Position numbers and translations under genes: made by a program | Shown: piece by piece, positions 44,460-55,325 of the stretch | How positions within the stretch are numbered: the stretch's first letter is position 1 | How the letters are laid out: each line of letters opens with the position of its first letter | Notes under the pieces: model-generated | Seen by the model: the letters and a program-made list of their open reading frames with translations, nothing else | What the model was told of the DNA's origin: nothing | Database searches by the model: none | Source: VXYL01 sp963666465 | Lineage (GTDB): Bacteria; Pseudomonadota; Gammaproteobacteria; Pseudomonadales; Azotimanducaceae | DNA length: 64,000 nt | Assembly (NCBI GenBank): GCA_963666465.1 | Contig: OY762824.1 | Span: forward strand, 5,270,001-5,334,000 | Direction: 5' to 3'

Positions 44460-45260
44460 TCAGCCAGGCGAGAGCCCGGTTAAGGCGAAGTCGTCGGCGT
44501 CTAGCCAGGCCGGGAAGTCCTCGCGATGGCGACGCAGTTCGTCGAGGTCGAGCGCGGCGGAAACCACCTCGTCGCGTTGGCCTGCGCCGTGCAGCGTGTC
44601 GCCGTGCCAGCCATAGACGCCGCTACCACCGGCATATGCGACCTCGTTGCCATCGACCCCGACGCGATTCACCGCGATGACATAGCATTGGTTCTCGACC
44701 GCCCGAGCGCGGAGCAGCGCGTCCCACGCGGATTGCCGCACGGCGGGCCAGTTGGCGACGCAAACGATCGCATCGAAGTCCGGCACGCCGCCGTTGACGC
44801 GATTGCGCATCCACACCGGGAAGCGCAGGTCGTAGCACACCACCGGCAGGAAGCGCCAATCACCGAGCCGGACGATGACCCGCGCCTTACCGGGCGCGTA
44901 ATGCACATGTTCACCGGCCATGCGAAACGGGTGCCGCTTGTCGCAGTGGATGATGGGCTCGCCGGGCCGCGCCCACAAGAAGCGATTGAAGCAGCGGCCA
45001 CCATCGGCGATGGCAACGCTGCCAGCCAGCGCAAGCCCGCGTTCGGTGGCCGCGCAGGACATCCATCGCACCGTCTCGCCCGCCATCGTCTCGCACATCT
45101 CACCGGCGTTCATGGTGAAGCCGGTGCTGAACATCTCCGGCAGCACGGCGAGACCGCCGCCGGGCAGCGCATCAAGATACTGGTCGAACAGGGCGCGGTT
45201 CGCCGCCGGGTCGTGCCAATGCGGTGCGGTCTGCACCAGATGCACGTCAAGTTTCGACAC
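44460..45260 (-). CDS. Omega-amidase / nitrilase-family hydrolase (YafV-like)
   Basis: 266 residues. The nitrilase triad is in place: Glu in LAVLPEMFSTGF, Lys in IHCDKRHPFRMAGE, Cys in LPVVCYDLRFPVW. FRMAGEH is typical of omega-amidases, which hydrolyse alpha-ketoglutaramate or its methionine-salvage analogue. It neighbours a methionine/glutamine-type aminotransferase gene, matching the transaminase plus omega-amidase pathway. Confidence 0.88.
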   Translation of the reverse strand: MSKLDVHLVQTAPHWHDPAANRALFDQYLDALPGGGLAVLPEMFSTGFTMNAGEMCETMAGETVRWMSCAATERGLALAGSVAIADGGRCFNRFLWARPGEPIIHCDKRHPFRMAGEHVHYAPGKARVIVRLGDWRFLPVVCYDLRFPVWMRNRVNGGVPDFDAIVCVANWPAVRQSAWDALLRARAVENQCYVIAVNRVGVDGNEVAYAGGSGVYGWHGDTLHGAGQRDEVVSAALDLDELRRHREDFPAWLDADDFALTGLSPG

Positions 45261-45287
45261 TCGCTCTCCCCCGCTTCACCGCTATGA

Positions 45288-46433
45288 CTACAGCGCGCTC
45301 AGGACTTCCGCCGCCCGCGCCAGGGTCGAATCGTCCTTGGCGAAGCAGAAGCGCAGATAGCGTTGCTCCGGCGGCTCGGCGTAGAAGATCGAGACCGGAA
45401 TGGAAGCCACCTTGTGCTCGCTGGTCCAGCGCCGGGCAAGGTCGGCGTCGTGCTCGCCCGTAATGGCGCCGTAGTCGAGAAGCTGAAAGAACGTGCCCTT
45501 CGATGGTTGCAACCGGAACCGGGAACCGGCGAGCAGCTCGCAGAAGAGGTCGCGCTTGGCCTGATAGAAATCCGGCAGCTCCCGATGATGCTGCGGGCAC
45601 TCGACCAGGAAGTCGGCGATGCCGTGCTGCAAGGGCGTGGGCGTGGTGAAGTTGACGAACTGGTGGATGCGACGAAACTCGGCCGAGAGCGGCGCCGGCG
45701 CCACGCAATAGCCCACCTTCCAGCCGGTGGTGTGGTTGGTCTTGCCGAACGAGGAGATGACGAAGCTGCGCTCGAAGAGGTCGGGATGGCGAACCAGGCT
45801 TTCGTGGCGGCACCCGTCGAAGACCATGTGCTCGTACACCTCGTCGGAGACGACATAGATGTCGCGGCCCTGGGTGGCGGAGCGGAGCCCCTCGATGTCG
45901 CTCTCGTCCCACGCCGCACCGGTGGGATTGTGCGGGGAGTTGACGATCAAGAGCCGCGTTCGTGGGCCGATCGCATCCGCCACCCGATTCCAGTCGATGC
46001 GGAAGTCCGGCGCAGACAGCGGCAGGTGCCGGCAAGTTCCGCCGGCCAGGGTCACGGCAGGCTCGTAGGAGTCGTAGCAAGGGTCGAAGACGATGGCCTG
46101 GTCCCCGGCACGAATCACCGCATGAATGGCGCAGAACAACGCTTCGGTGGCGCCGGACGAGACGGTGACCTCGTTCTCCGAATCCACCTTGGCACAGTAC
46201 TGCGCCGCAACCTTGTCCGCAATCGCCGCCCGCAACGGCTCGATGCCGGTCATGGGCGGATATTGGTTGTAGCCAGCCGCAATGTAGTGGTTGACGAGTT
46301 CCAGCAGACGCGGCGGCGCACCAAAGTCCGGATAGCCCTGCGAGAGGTTGATGGCACCTTCGTCGGCGGCAAGCTTCGACATGACCGTAAAGATCGTCGT
46401 GCCCACCGTCGACAGCTTGCTCTGAAGTGGCAA
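45288..46433 (-). CDS. Class I/II aminotransferase (YbdL/methionine aminotransferase type)
   Basis: PLP enzyme. INLSQGYPDFGAPPRLLELV, SSGATEALFCAIHAV, VNSPHNPTGAAWDE, YVVSDEVYEHMVFDG and the PLP lysine in SSFGKTNHTTGWKVGYC are all present. I place the start at a TTG at 46433, giving PLQSKLSTVGTTIFTVMSKL, because family members have this KLPxVGTTIFTxMS N-terminus; the ATG at 46382 would remove it. Keto products would feed the omega-amidase encoded next (28-base gap). Confidence 0.85.
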   Translation of the reverse strand: MPLQSKLSTVGTTIFTVMSKLAADEGAINLSQGYPDFGAPPRLLELVNHYIAAGYNQYPPMTGIEPLRAAIADKVAAQYCAKVDSENEVTVSSGATEALFCAIHAVIRAGDQAIVFDPCYDSYEPAVTLAGGTCRHLPLSAPDFRIDWNRVADAIGPRTRLLIVNSPHNPTGAAWDESDIEGLRSATQGRDIYVVSDEVYEHMVFDGCRHESLVRHPDLFERSFVISSFGKTNHTTGWKVGYCVAPAPLSAEFRRIHQFVNFTTPTPLQHGIADFLVECPQHHRELPDFYQAKRDLFCELLAGSRFRLQPSKGTFFQLLDYGAITGEHDADLARRWTSEHKVASIPVSIFYAEPPEQRYLRFCFAKDDSTLARAAEVLSAL

Positions 46434-46625
46434 TGGCAGAGCCCACGGAAAGTCCCCGCCATTGTGGCACAAGCTCCCCTGCCCGAAAGGAGGTTCGCGG
46501 AGGAACGCAGGGCGGATTTGTCCACTGCCGGAAGGCGAACGCAAACAGCGGGTTGGCACGAAAGCTGGACATCCGCACCGAACGCGTGTGGAAGGGATGC
46601 AGTTCGAGGGGATGCGGGGGTGGCC

Positions 46626-47790
46626 TTGGAGCTGCGCGAGGTGTCGGTCGAGCCGGTGTCGGCCGGGGACGAAGGTCGCTGCCGGGAGCTGATGGCGGCG
46701 CACCATTTCCTGGGCGCGCTGCCGAAGATCGGCGAGACGCTGCGGCACGTCGCGCACCGGCGCGGCGAGTGGCTGGCGCTGCTCGGCTTCTCGGCGCCGG
46801 CGCTGAAGTGCGGCGCTCGGGACCGCTGGATCGGCTGGGACTTCCGCACCCAGCACGACCGCCAGCACCTGCTCGCCAACGACAGCCGGTTCCTGATCCT
46901 GCCGGGGCGGCGGGTGCCGAACCTGGGCTCGCGGGTGCTGGCGCTGTGCGAGCGGCGCCTGGCCGGCGACTGGCCGGCGCGCTTCGGGCATCCGCTGCTG
47001 CTGCTGGAGACGTTCGTCGACCCGGCGCGCCACCGCGGCACGGCGTGCCGCGCCGCGAACTGGACGCGCGTCGGGCGCGCGCGCGGCTTCCGCAAAAACC
47101 ACGGACTGCGGCTAGGCCCGATAACCGCGCGTCGGGCGCGCGCGCGGCTTCCGCCGCGTGCGCGGCGGAAGCCGCGCGGTGCCGGCCGCGCCCAAGCTGG
47201 TGTTCGCGCGCCCCCTGGCTGGCGGCGCGCGGGCGCGCCTGACCCGCCCCGAACTGCTTCCCGTCGACCGACACGGAGGGCCGAAGGCCATGATCCCCGC
47301 CGACACCATGCGTTCCCTGCCCGACCTCTTCGCCGACATCGACGACCCGCGCCGCCGCCAGGGTCGCCGCCACCCGCTGCCCGTCGTGCTCGCCATCGCC
47401 GCCGGCGCGACGCTGTGCGGCGCGCGCGGCCACAAGGCCATGGCCGAGTGGGCCGCGGACCTGTCCCCGCGCGCCCGCGAGCGGTTCCGCTGCCGGCATC
47501 GAGGCGGCCGCCACGAGGTGCCCAGCGAGTTCGTCGTCCGCGACGTGCCGGTGCGCGTCGACCCGGACCAGCTCGACCGCGCCCTGCAGCGCTTCCACGC
47601 CGACCACGCCAGCCCCGGCGACGCCATCGCCATCGACGGCAAGACCCTGCGCAACGCCGTCTGCACGGACGAAGAGGAGGTCGCCGCCGCACAGCCCGCG
47701 GCCGGCAAGGTCGGCAAGAACCGGTGCCAGGTGCACGTCCTCGGCGCCGTCGGCCAGCGCAGCGGCGTCACCCACACCCAAGAAAAGTCG
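46626..47790 (+). pseudogene. DUF4338-ISAs1-type transposase, second copy
   Basis: DUF4338 part: LELREVSVEPVSAGDEGRCR, LMAAHHFLGALPKIGETLRH, DSRFLILPGRRVPNLGSRVL, ETFVDPARHRGTACRAANWT. A 61-bp direct duplication (47066 and 47127, GCGCGTCGGGCGCGCGCGCG) shifts the frame. It continues as an ISAs1 transposase: MRSLPDLFADIDDPRRRQGR, GATLCGARGHKAMAEWA, and the catalytic Asp in DAIAIDGKTLRNAV. It is cut off after VLGAVGQRSGVTHTQEK, so it is inactive. Related to 13517-14940. Confidence 0.75.
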
Positions 47791-47821
47791 ACCGCCTGCC
47801 CGTCAGGGTGGGGGTTATCCG

Positions 47822-47989
47822 GTGATTTTGACCTACGACCACAACTGGTTGCTCGAAAGCGTACCTGAAGGCACGAAGGTGACGCAGTACGAGTACTACA
47901 CGGGCTTGTATGTGCTCTTCTGGGATCCAACGCCAGCACAACTCTTGTACGAAGCAGGAAACGGAAATCTAAAGGCGCGGCTTGAATGA
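47822..47989 (+). CDS. Orphan 55-residue ORF or gene tail
   Basis: Reads VILTYDHNWLLESVPEGTKV then TQYEYYTGLYVLFWDPTPAQ and ends NLKARLE. Codons are less GC-rich at third positions than neighbours, and the sequence is clearly protein-like. Probably the C-terminal end of a gene whose front was removed by the IS; a GTG start at 47822 is possible. Not recognised. Confidence 0.35.
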   Translation: MILTYDHNWLLESVPEGTKVTQYEYYTGLYVLFWDPTPAQLLYEAGNGNLKARLE

Positions 47990-47999
47990 CGCCGAGAGA

Positions 48000-48320
48000 G
48001 GCGGCCGGAGGCGCGGCGTGGCCGACGGGATGGCAGGGCTTCGGGCGGGTATGGCCGGCAACGGCTGCCGGTCGTCGTTCGCCCCCGGCGCGGGCGAGCG
48101 CGATCCGGCGGAGCGCGTAGAACGCTTGGGTTCGCCCGGTAGCCGCGATGCGGCGGACGGTGCGGGTCAGGTCGGTGAGCGGACCCTTTTGGGGGCGTTC
48201 TCCTGGCCGCTGCTTGGCCCGGTGTCGCAACACCAGTTCCCCGAGCGGCAGGTCGCGGCGTGACACCAGGATCACCGTGTAGTGCGGAACGAGAAGGCCC
48301 TCGTCGTTGGCCGTTCTCCA
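48000..48320 (-). pseudogene. IS1380-type transposase C-terminal fragment
   Basis: Minus-strand frame NDEGLLVPHYTVILVSRRDL, PLGELVLRHRAKQRPGERPQ, KGPLTDLTRTVRR and TQAFYALRRIALARAG. The LRHR-KQ--EN--KGPL-DL and -FYA----A blocks match the C-terminus of DDE transposases of the IS1380 type. Only this tail remains. No other gene lies in the gap before rpoD. Confidence 0.5.
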
Positions 48321-48344
48321 TGCACCCGCTGCGGATGCCAACCA

Positions 48345-48353
48345 TGCTATAGT
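48345..48353 (+). promoter_or_regulatory. Extended -10 element upstream of rpoD
   Basis: TGCTATAGT (TGnTATAAT-like) 142 bases before the rpoD ATG; no good -35 at 17-bp spacing, as is usual for extended -10 promoters. A T6 run follows at 48361. Confidence 0.35.
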
Positions 48354-48494
48354 GGTGCGTTTTTTCGGCGCGCAATCGGCGCGGACGCATGAGACGTCGC
48401 GCAAAAGCTCCATAGCGCCGAGCGGCAAGCAAGCGGCAGCGTAGACCATCCCTGCGGGTGAAGCGGCCCGTGGGCACAAACGAAAAGGGGCGAA

Positions 48495-50360
<1,866 letters not shown>

Positions 50361-50517
50361 TGGGAGAGCGGCCATAGGGAAGCGCCGCTTACACCCTCTT
50401 GCAAGCTCCCTAGGTGCCAGTTCCGTGCGCACATGCGGCCCGCTCTGCGGCGCACGCTCCAGGGGCGTGCCCGCAGGGGAAGGCATTCATGCAGAGCTTC
50501 CCCGTCATGGGGGAACG

Positions 50518-50910
50518 TGGTGGGCCCACCAGGACTCGAACCTGGGACCAATGGATTCGCTTGTGCCCGGCGTTTCTGCCGGGGGCGGACTATCTCATCA
50601 CCCTCGCACACACGTCTTGGGAGGCCGCGACGAGCATGCGGTGGGGTGCGGGACGCTCAAGCCTGTCATCAAGGACGCTTTGGGCACGGTCGCCCAGTCC
50701 TCAGGTAGTCTCTGCACCTTCCGGCGGTGTACCGCCGGCTTGGCTCAGGGTTGCCGGGTCGCGCCAAGCGCGCTGACGGGTTCCCTGAATTCATCCCGTT
50801 CATCTTCCGCCTTACAACGGAAGCGCACCTTTCTGGCCGCCGCCAGGCGAATGCCTGCCGCGACCGAAGCCAGATGAGTCCACTGCTCTAACCAACTGAG
50901 CTATAGGCCC
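50518..50910 (-). tRNA. tRNA-Ile (CAT anticodon, LAU after lysidine) with intron
   Basis: Exon 1 is 50910-50874 (GGGCCTATAGCTCAGTTGGT ... GGACTCAT, 37 nt) and exon 2 is 50557-50518 (AATCCATTGG ... TGGGCCCACCA). Joined they form a full cloverleaf: 7-bp acceptor stem with one G-T pair, D arm, anticodon stem GGA/TCC-type with loop CTCATAA, T arm with GGTTCGAGTCC, discriminator A and encoded CCA. The exon sequence resembles tRNA-Ile2 of other proteobacteria more than initiator or elongator tRNA-Met. The 316-nt interruption directly after the anticodon is described separately. It is downstream of and convergent with rpoD. Confidence 0.88.
50558..50873 (-). ncRNA. Group I self-splicing intron in the tRNA anticodon loop
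   Basis: Inserted after the CAT anticodon, the same place as in the Azoarcus tRNA-Ile intron. Exon 1 ends in T and the intron ends in G, as group I introns require. Core strings on the minus strand include GGCAACCCTGAGCCAAGC (P-Q region) and GGAAGGTGCAGAGACTA (R-S region), which parallel those of IC3-type tRNA introns. A GTG near the 5' end could be the internal guide for CAT. No homing endonuclease ORF is seen in 316 nt. Confidence 0.82.
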
Positions 50911-50950
50911 ACGAACGGCAAGTGTAATGCACGCCTCGATACCGGTGGCC

Positions 50951-50997
50951 AGCAGTTCGCGTAGCGAACTGCCGACGCGCCCGCAAGGGCGCGCTAG
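50951..50997 (-). repeat. Repeat B, inverted copy
   Basis: AGCAGTTCGCGTAGCGAACT, GCCGACGCGCCCGCAAGGGC, GCGCTAG. Complement of 16726-16772 with one compensating loop difference. Two hairpins. Confidence 0.6.
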
Positions 50998-51160
50998 GAG
51001 TCTGCGCCGTAGGACGATCTCGCGCCGAAAATGTGGTGTGATCCCCCATTGCTCGCCCCGAAACGTTCCTGACGAGGGACAGGACCTCCCAGAAGATGGA
51101 TTTTTCTCGCCGTATTAGGGTGCATGTCCCCGGAAAAGTTTCTACGGCGCAGACTCCTAG
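50994..51160. mobile_element. 167-bp CTAG-bounded MITE with perfect 19-bp ends
   Basis: CTAGGAGTCTGCGCCGTAG at 50994-51012 is exactly inverted at 51142-51160. No ORF. The right CTAG is shared with a partial repeat A (51157-51190), whose remnant reaches close to the SMP-30 stop (a TAG within CTAG at 51207-51210). Confidence 0.7.
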
Positions 51161-51206
51161 CGCCACAAACAACCGTTGCCTTCGGACAATTCTTGCGGCG
51201 GCTAGG

Positions 51207-52055
51207 CTAGGCCACCGGAACGCGGGCGACCGGGACGGGCAACCCATGGACAGAGGTTTGGACGCAGTACACGGCACCGTCGCGATGCCCGGCGCCGCCC
51301 GGCGAACCGGTGACGATGTAGAGGTGCTCGAGGCTGTCGCCGCCGAAGCAGACGCTGGTGCACATGGGTTGCGGAATCCCGATGTGTTCGCGCAGGCTGC
51401 CGTCCGCCTCATAGACATTGACGCCGCTGCCACCGGCCATGGCGACCCATACCGCACCGTCCTCAGAGACCGCAAGGCCGTCTGGGGCACCGGCGTCGGA
51501 GTGCGCGAACGGCCGTTTCTCACCTAGATCCCCGCCCTCGCCGACGCGGTAGCAAACCACTGCCTGCTGGCGCGAGTCGGAGTGATACAGCGTGCCGCCA
51601 TCTGGCGAGAAGCCAAGGCCATTGGTGAGCAGGATGTCCCGCGCCACGATGCGGCTCGAGCCGTCGAGGTCAATGAGATGCAGGTTGCCCGGCTGCTGCT
51701 CGCCGTCCTCGAACACCGGGCTGCCGAGCGAGCCAGCGTAGATGCGCCCTGCCGCGTCGGTCGTCAGGTCGTTGTAGCCGACGTTGCCACGCTCCGGGTC
51801 GCGGTCCAGCAACGTTACGGTGTCGCCGCCGGCAAAGGGCTTGTAGGCGATGTTGCGCCCGCCCACCACCATGCCGCCGGCTTCGTGCAGGGCCATGCCG
51901 CCGATGCCGCGGCGGTGTTCGAAGACCGTGTCTACCTCGCCGTCGGCGCCGAGGCAGAAGACGCCGCCGTGGTGAACGTCGCTGAACAGCAACCCCCGTC
52001 CCGGCACCCAGACCGGCCCCTCGATCAGTCCATAGCCTTGCGCGAGCGGCTCCAT
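51207..52055 (-). CDS. SMP-30/gluconolactonase-family hydrolase
   Basis: 282 residues forming a six-bladed propeller. The metal and active-site residues are recognisable: Glu in GLIEGPVWVPGRGLLFSDV, Asn in NDLTTDAAGRIYAG and LTNGLGFSPDGGTLYHSDS, Asp in GAPDGLAVSEDGAVWVAM. Such enzymes open sugar lactones. Physiological substrate unclear. Single gene, 43 bases before an ABC ATPase gene read in the same direction. Confidence 0.88.
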   Translation of the reverse strand: MEPLAQGYGLIEGPVWVPGRGLLFSDVHHGGVFCLGADGEVDTVFEHRRGIGGMALHEAGGMVVGGRNIAYKPFAGGDTVTLLDRDPERGNVGYNDLTTDAAGRIYAGSLGSPVFEDGEQQPGNLHLIDLDGSSRIVARDILLTNGLGFSPDGGTLYHSDSRQQAVVCYRVGEGGDLGEKRPFAHSDAGAPDGLAVSEDGAVWVAMAGGSGVNVYEADGSLREHIGIPQPMCTSVCFGGDSLEHLYIVTGSPGGAGHRDGAVYCVQTSVHGLPVPVARVPVA

Positions 52056-52098
52056 GTCGGTCTCCTGACTGTTTGGCGCCCCCGTACCGGGGCGGTGC

Positions 52099-53724
52099 CT
52101 ATTGCTGCAACACCTGTTCGTCGGCTTCGAGATCCAGCGCCGCCGCGAACAGTGCCTTGGCGTAGTCGGTCTGCGGTTCCAGGAACACGTCCCGCGCCGG
52201 TCCCTGCTCGACGATCACGCCGTCGCGCATGACGATCAGCCAGTTCGCCAGTGCCCGCACCACCTTCAGGTCGTGGCTGACGAAGAGATAGCCGAGGTCG
52301 TGTTTCGCCTGCAGGTCGCGCAACAGATCCACGATCTGCGCCTGCACCGACATGTCGAGTGCCGAAGTGGGTTCGTCCAGCACCACGAACCGGGGCCGCA
52401 ACACCATGGCCCGGGCGATGGAAACGCGCTGACGCTGGCCGCCGGAGAACTCGTGCGGATAGCGGTCCATGTGCTCCGGTTCCAGCCCCACCTCGTCGAG
52501 CACCTCGGCGACGCGTTGCCGGCGTTCCTCCTTGGACACCTCCGGATAGTGGATGCGCAGCCCCTCCTCGATGATCTGCAACACCGACAGGCGAGGCGAG
52601 AGGCTGCCGAATGGGTCCTGAAACACCACCTGCATGTCCCGCCGCAGGGGGATGAGGGCCTTGCGCTTGAGATTCTGAATGTCGGCGTCGTCGAAGCGCA
52701 CGCGACCTTCGCTGGTCAGGAGCCGCAGCATGGCGAGACCCAGGGTGGTCTTGCCGGAGCCGGACTCCCCCACCACGCCCACGGTCTGCCCGGCCCGCAC
52801 CACCACATCCACGGTGTCGACCGCGGTGAAGTACGACTTGCCGCCGAACCAGCCCTTGCCGACGGGATACTTCACCGTCAAGGACTCGGCCGACGCCACC
52901 ACCGGCGCCCGCGCATTGGTGGGCTGCGGATCGCCCTTCGGTTCCGCCGCCAGCAGGTGCTGGGTGTAGCGGTGCTTGGGGGTGGTGAAGATGGTGCGGG
53001 TGGAGCCGCGCTCGACGATCTCGCCGTCCGTCATCACGCACACTCGATCTGCCATGTTGCGCACGATGCCGAGGTCGTGCGTGATGAGCAGCATGGCCAT
53101 GCCGAATTCCGCTTGCAGGTCCTTCAGGAGCTTCAGGATCTGCGCCTGGATCGTAACGTCGAGGGCGGTCGTGGGTTCGTCGGCGATGAGGAGCTTCGGC
53201 TCGTTCGCGAGCGCCATGGCGATCATCACGCGCTGCCGCTGGCCCCCGGAGAGCTCGTGCGGATAGGCGCCCAGGCGACTTTCCGCATCCTGCAGGCCCA
53301 CATGCCGCAGCAGTTCCAGCGTGCGTTCCCGCGCCATCTTGTTCGACAGCTTCTTGTGTACCACCAGCGCCTCGCCCACCTGCCGGGCGATGCTGTGCAG
53401 GGGGTTGAGGGAGGTCATGGGCTCCTGAAAGACCATGCTGATGGTGCCGCCGCGCACTTCGAGCAGGCGGTCCTGCTCCGCCCGCATCATTTCCTCGCCA
53501 TTGACCAGCACGCTGCCCTGCGGATGGTTGGCGAGCGGATAGGGCAGGAGCTGCAACACCGACAGCGCGGTGACCGACTTGCCGGAACCCGACTCCCCGA
53601 CCAAGGCAACCGTCTCGCCGGCATCGATGTGAAACGACACACCGCGCACCGCCGGCGTGTCGCCAAAGTTGACGTGCAGGTCGCGCACTTCGAGCAGGTG
53701 TTCCGCCAAAGGCCGTCCCCTCAT
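52099..53724 (-). CDS. Dipeptide/oligopeptide ABC transporter, fused ATPase
   Basis: 541 residues with two complete nucleotide-binding domains: Walker A GESGSGKS twice (about residues 40 and 320), signatures LSGGQRQR and FSGGQRQR, Walker B LLIADEPTTALD and FVVLDEPTSALD. Oligopeptide-loop C-terminal extensions (HRYTQHLLAAEP) follow domain 1. This is the DppD-DppF fusion type (YejF-like). No permease or binding-protein genes are next to it, so partners are elsewhere. ATG at 53724 gives MRGRPLAEHLLEVRDL. Confidence 0.92.
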   Translation of the reverse strand: MRGRPLAEHLLEVRDLHVNFGDTPAVRGVSFHIDAGETVALVGESGSGKSVTALSVLQLLPYPLANHPQGSVLVNGEEMMRAEQDRLLEVRGGTISMVFQEPMTSLNPLHSIARQVGEALVVHKKLSNKMARERTLELLRHVGLQDAESRLGAYPHELSGGQRQRVMIAMALANEPKLLIADEPTTALDVTIQAQILKLLKDLQAEFGMAMLLITHDLGIVRNMADRVCVMTDGEIVERGSTRTIFTTPKHRYTQHLLAAEPKGDPQPTNARAPVVASAESLTVKYPVGKGWFGGKSYFTAVDTVDVVVRAGQTVGVVGESGSGKTTLGLAMLRLLTSEGRVRFDDADIQNLKRKALIPLRRDMQVVFQDPFGSLSPRLSVLQIIEEGLRIHYPEVSKEERRQRVAEVLDEVGLEPEHMDRYPHEFSGGQRQRVSIARAMVLRPRFVVLDEPTSALDMSVQAQIVDLLRDLQAKHDLGYLFVSHDLKVVRALANWLIVMRDGVIVEQGPARDVFLEPQTDYAKALFAAALDLEADEQVLQQ

Positions 53725-53891
53725 TCCCCGCGCGCACGCCGAATGGCCATGCACTGCTCAAACCGCGCAAGCTTAACCCGTACCACCGACAGCGGGCCGG
53801 ATGGCGGCACGGTTCTTCGATCAAGCGTTTCGACGCGAGGCCTGCCCCCGATGAAGGCGAGGACGCCTTCGGTGGGGGCTCTTGCCGTCGC

Positions 53892-54617
53892 CTAAAGCTG
53901 TCGCTTGAACATGGCGAACAGCCTCTCCCAGTGCCTTTCTGCCGCGTCCTTGACGTAAATGCCCTCCCGCTGCGGAAAGACGAAACCGTGCGCCGTGCCG
54001 GGATACCACTCGATGCGGTAGTCGACGCCGGTGGTAGCGAGGTGCGCGTCCAGGCGCTCGATCAGTTCCGGCGGTGCCCAGTTGTCGGTTTCTGCGCAGC
54101 CGAAGTAGATTTCGCCCTGGATCCGGTCTGCGGTGAGGTGTGGCGAATCCGGTGCGTCGGTGTGCAGGCGCACGCCGTGCAGCGAGGCGCTGGCGCGGAT
54201 GCGGTGCGCGAACTCTGCGGCAGCGGCGAACACGAACGGGCCGCTCATGCAATAGCCGATGGCCCCTGCCGGGCCGCTGCCGGCGGCCTCCTCGCCGGCG
54301 AGGAAGTCGAACATCGCCCGAGTGTCCTCGCAGACCATGGCGTTGGTCAGATTCCCCATCAGCTCCTGCATCCGCTCGCGGGTCGCGCCCGGCATGGTGA
54401 GGTTGAACTCGCGCACGTCGCGGTAGTAAAGGTTCGGCAGCAGGACGTAGTAGCCGACGCTGGCGATGCGACGCGCCATGTCGTGGAGTTCCTCGCGCTT
54501 GCCGGGAGCGTCCATGTAGAACAGCACCACTGGGTGCGGCCCGCCCTCTTCGGGATGCACGACGAAGGAGTTCATCTCGCCGTCCGTGGTCTGGATGTCG
54601 ATGTGCCGTTCGATCAT
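53892..54617 (-). CDS. Dienelactone hydrolase-family protein
   Basis: 241 residues, alpha/beta hydrolase. Nucleophile Cys in AIGYCMSGPFVF, Asp in FGCAETDNWAPPE and His in YPGTAHGFVFPQ complete the triad. ARRIASVGYYVLLPNLYYRD is typical of the family. Likely hydrolyses lactones or esters. Divergent from fur. Confidence 0.88.
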   Translation of the reverse strand: MIERHIDIQTTDGEMNSFVVHPEEGGPHPVVLFYMDAPGKREELHDMARRIASVGYYVLLPNLYYRDVREFNLTMPGATRERMQELMGNLTNAMVCEDTRAMFDFLAGEEAAGSGPAGAIGYCMSGPFVFAAAAEFAHRIRASASLHGVRLHTDAPDSPHLTADRIQGEIYFGCAETDNWAPPELIERLDAHLATTGVDYRIEWYPGTAHGFVFPQREGIYVKDAAERHWERLFAMFKRQL

Positions 54618-54790
54618 GTCCGCTGCCCCTCAATGTCATTGTCGGCGGCAAGGCTACCCGCGCCGCCGGTTCGGCGGCAACTCCCCACCCGAACTGCGCC
54701 GCAGCACAGCCCTTGCCGCCGAGCACAGCCCGAGCCACCGAGCACAGCCCTTGCGAGCATGCCCTTGCAAACGCAGGTCGCCCACGGCTA

Positions 54791-55237
54791 ATGTCGAAGT
54801 TCTTGATTCGCGGGCGCGGCAGCATGGCACAGCAGAACGGACCGGAGCCACAGAGGACGCTCCGCCGGGCATCGCTCAAGGTGACCCTGCCGCGCCTCGA
54901 GGTGCTTGAGGCGGCGGACCCGCACCATCTTTCTGCGGAGGACGTGTATCGCAAGCTCCTGGACGAGGATGACTCGGTGGGAATCACCACCATCTACCGG
55001 GTGCTCACCCAGTTCGAGAGCGCCGGCATCGTCGAGCGGCACAACTTCAACGAGGGCTATGCGGTCTATGAGCTGAAGAGCGATGACCACCATGACCACA
55101 TGGTGGACGTGCAGACCGGTGCCGTGACGGAGTTCGTCGACGACGAAATCGAGGAGTTGCAGCGCGCCATCGTCAAGAAGCACGGCTACGAACTGGTGGA
55201 TCACGAACTGGTGCTCTACGTCCGCAAGCTGGCCTGA
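54791..55237 (+). CDS. fur: Ferric uptake regulator
   Basis: Iron-responsive repressor. 148 residues from ATG 54791, or 137 from ATG 54824 (MAQQNGPEPQRTLRRASLKV), the latter closer to usual Fur length. DNA-binding domain: VTLPRLEVLEAA, HLSAEDVYRKL, GITTIYRVLTQFESAGIVER; metal sites: DDHHDHMVDVQTG and the C-terminal DHELVLYVRKL. The first CxxC zinc motif of E. coli Fur is absent, as in Pseudomonas. Likely regulates bfr 1.3 kb away (Fur-box-like site at 57083). Confidence 0.93.
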   Translation: MSKFLIRGRGSMAQQNGPEPQRTLRRASLKVTLPRLEVLEAADPHHLSAEDVYRKLLDEDDSVGITTIYRVLTQFESAGIVERHNFNEGYAVYELKSDDHHDHMVDVQTGAVTEFVDDEIEELQRAIVKKHGYELVDHELVLYVRKLA

Positions 55238-55325
55238 CGCCCTTGTGGCTGCGGAGCACGCTTGCCCAATGGCCTGTGCCCGCGGCTGAGGGCTCGATCC
55301 GAGGTTCGCGAAGCGCTGCTGCGGG

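Noticed and set aside
50558..50873. Interrupted tRNA considered as an integrated element or pseudogene
   Set aside because: Both exons are perfect, junction bases follow group I rules, and conserved intron core strings are present.
54650..54790. CCGAGCACAGCCC-type short repeats upstream of fur
   Set aside because: Irregular and short; may be chance in low-complexity GC-rich DNA, with no second locus seen.
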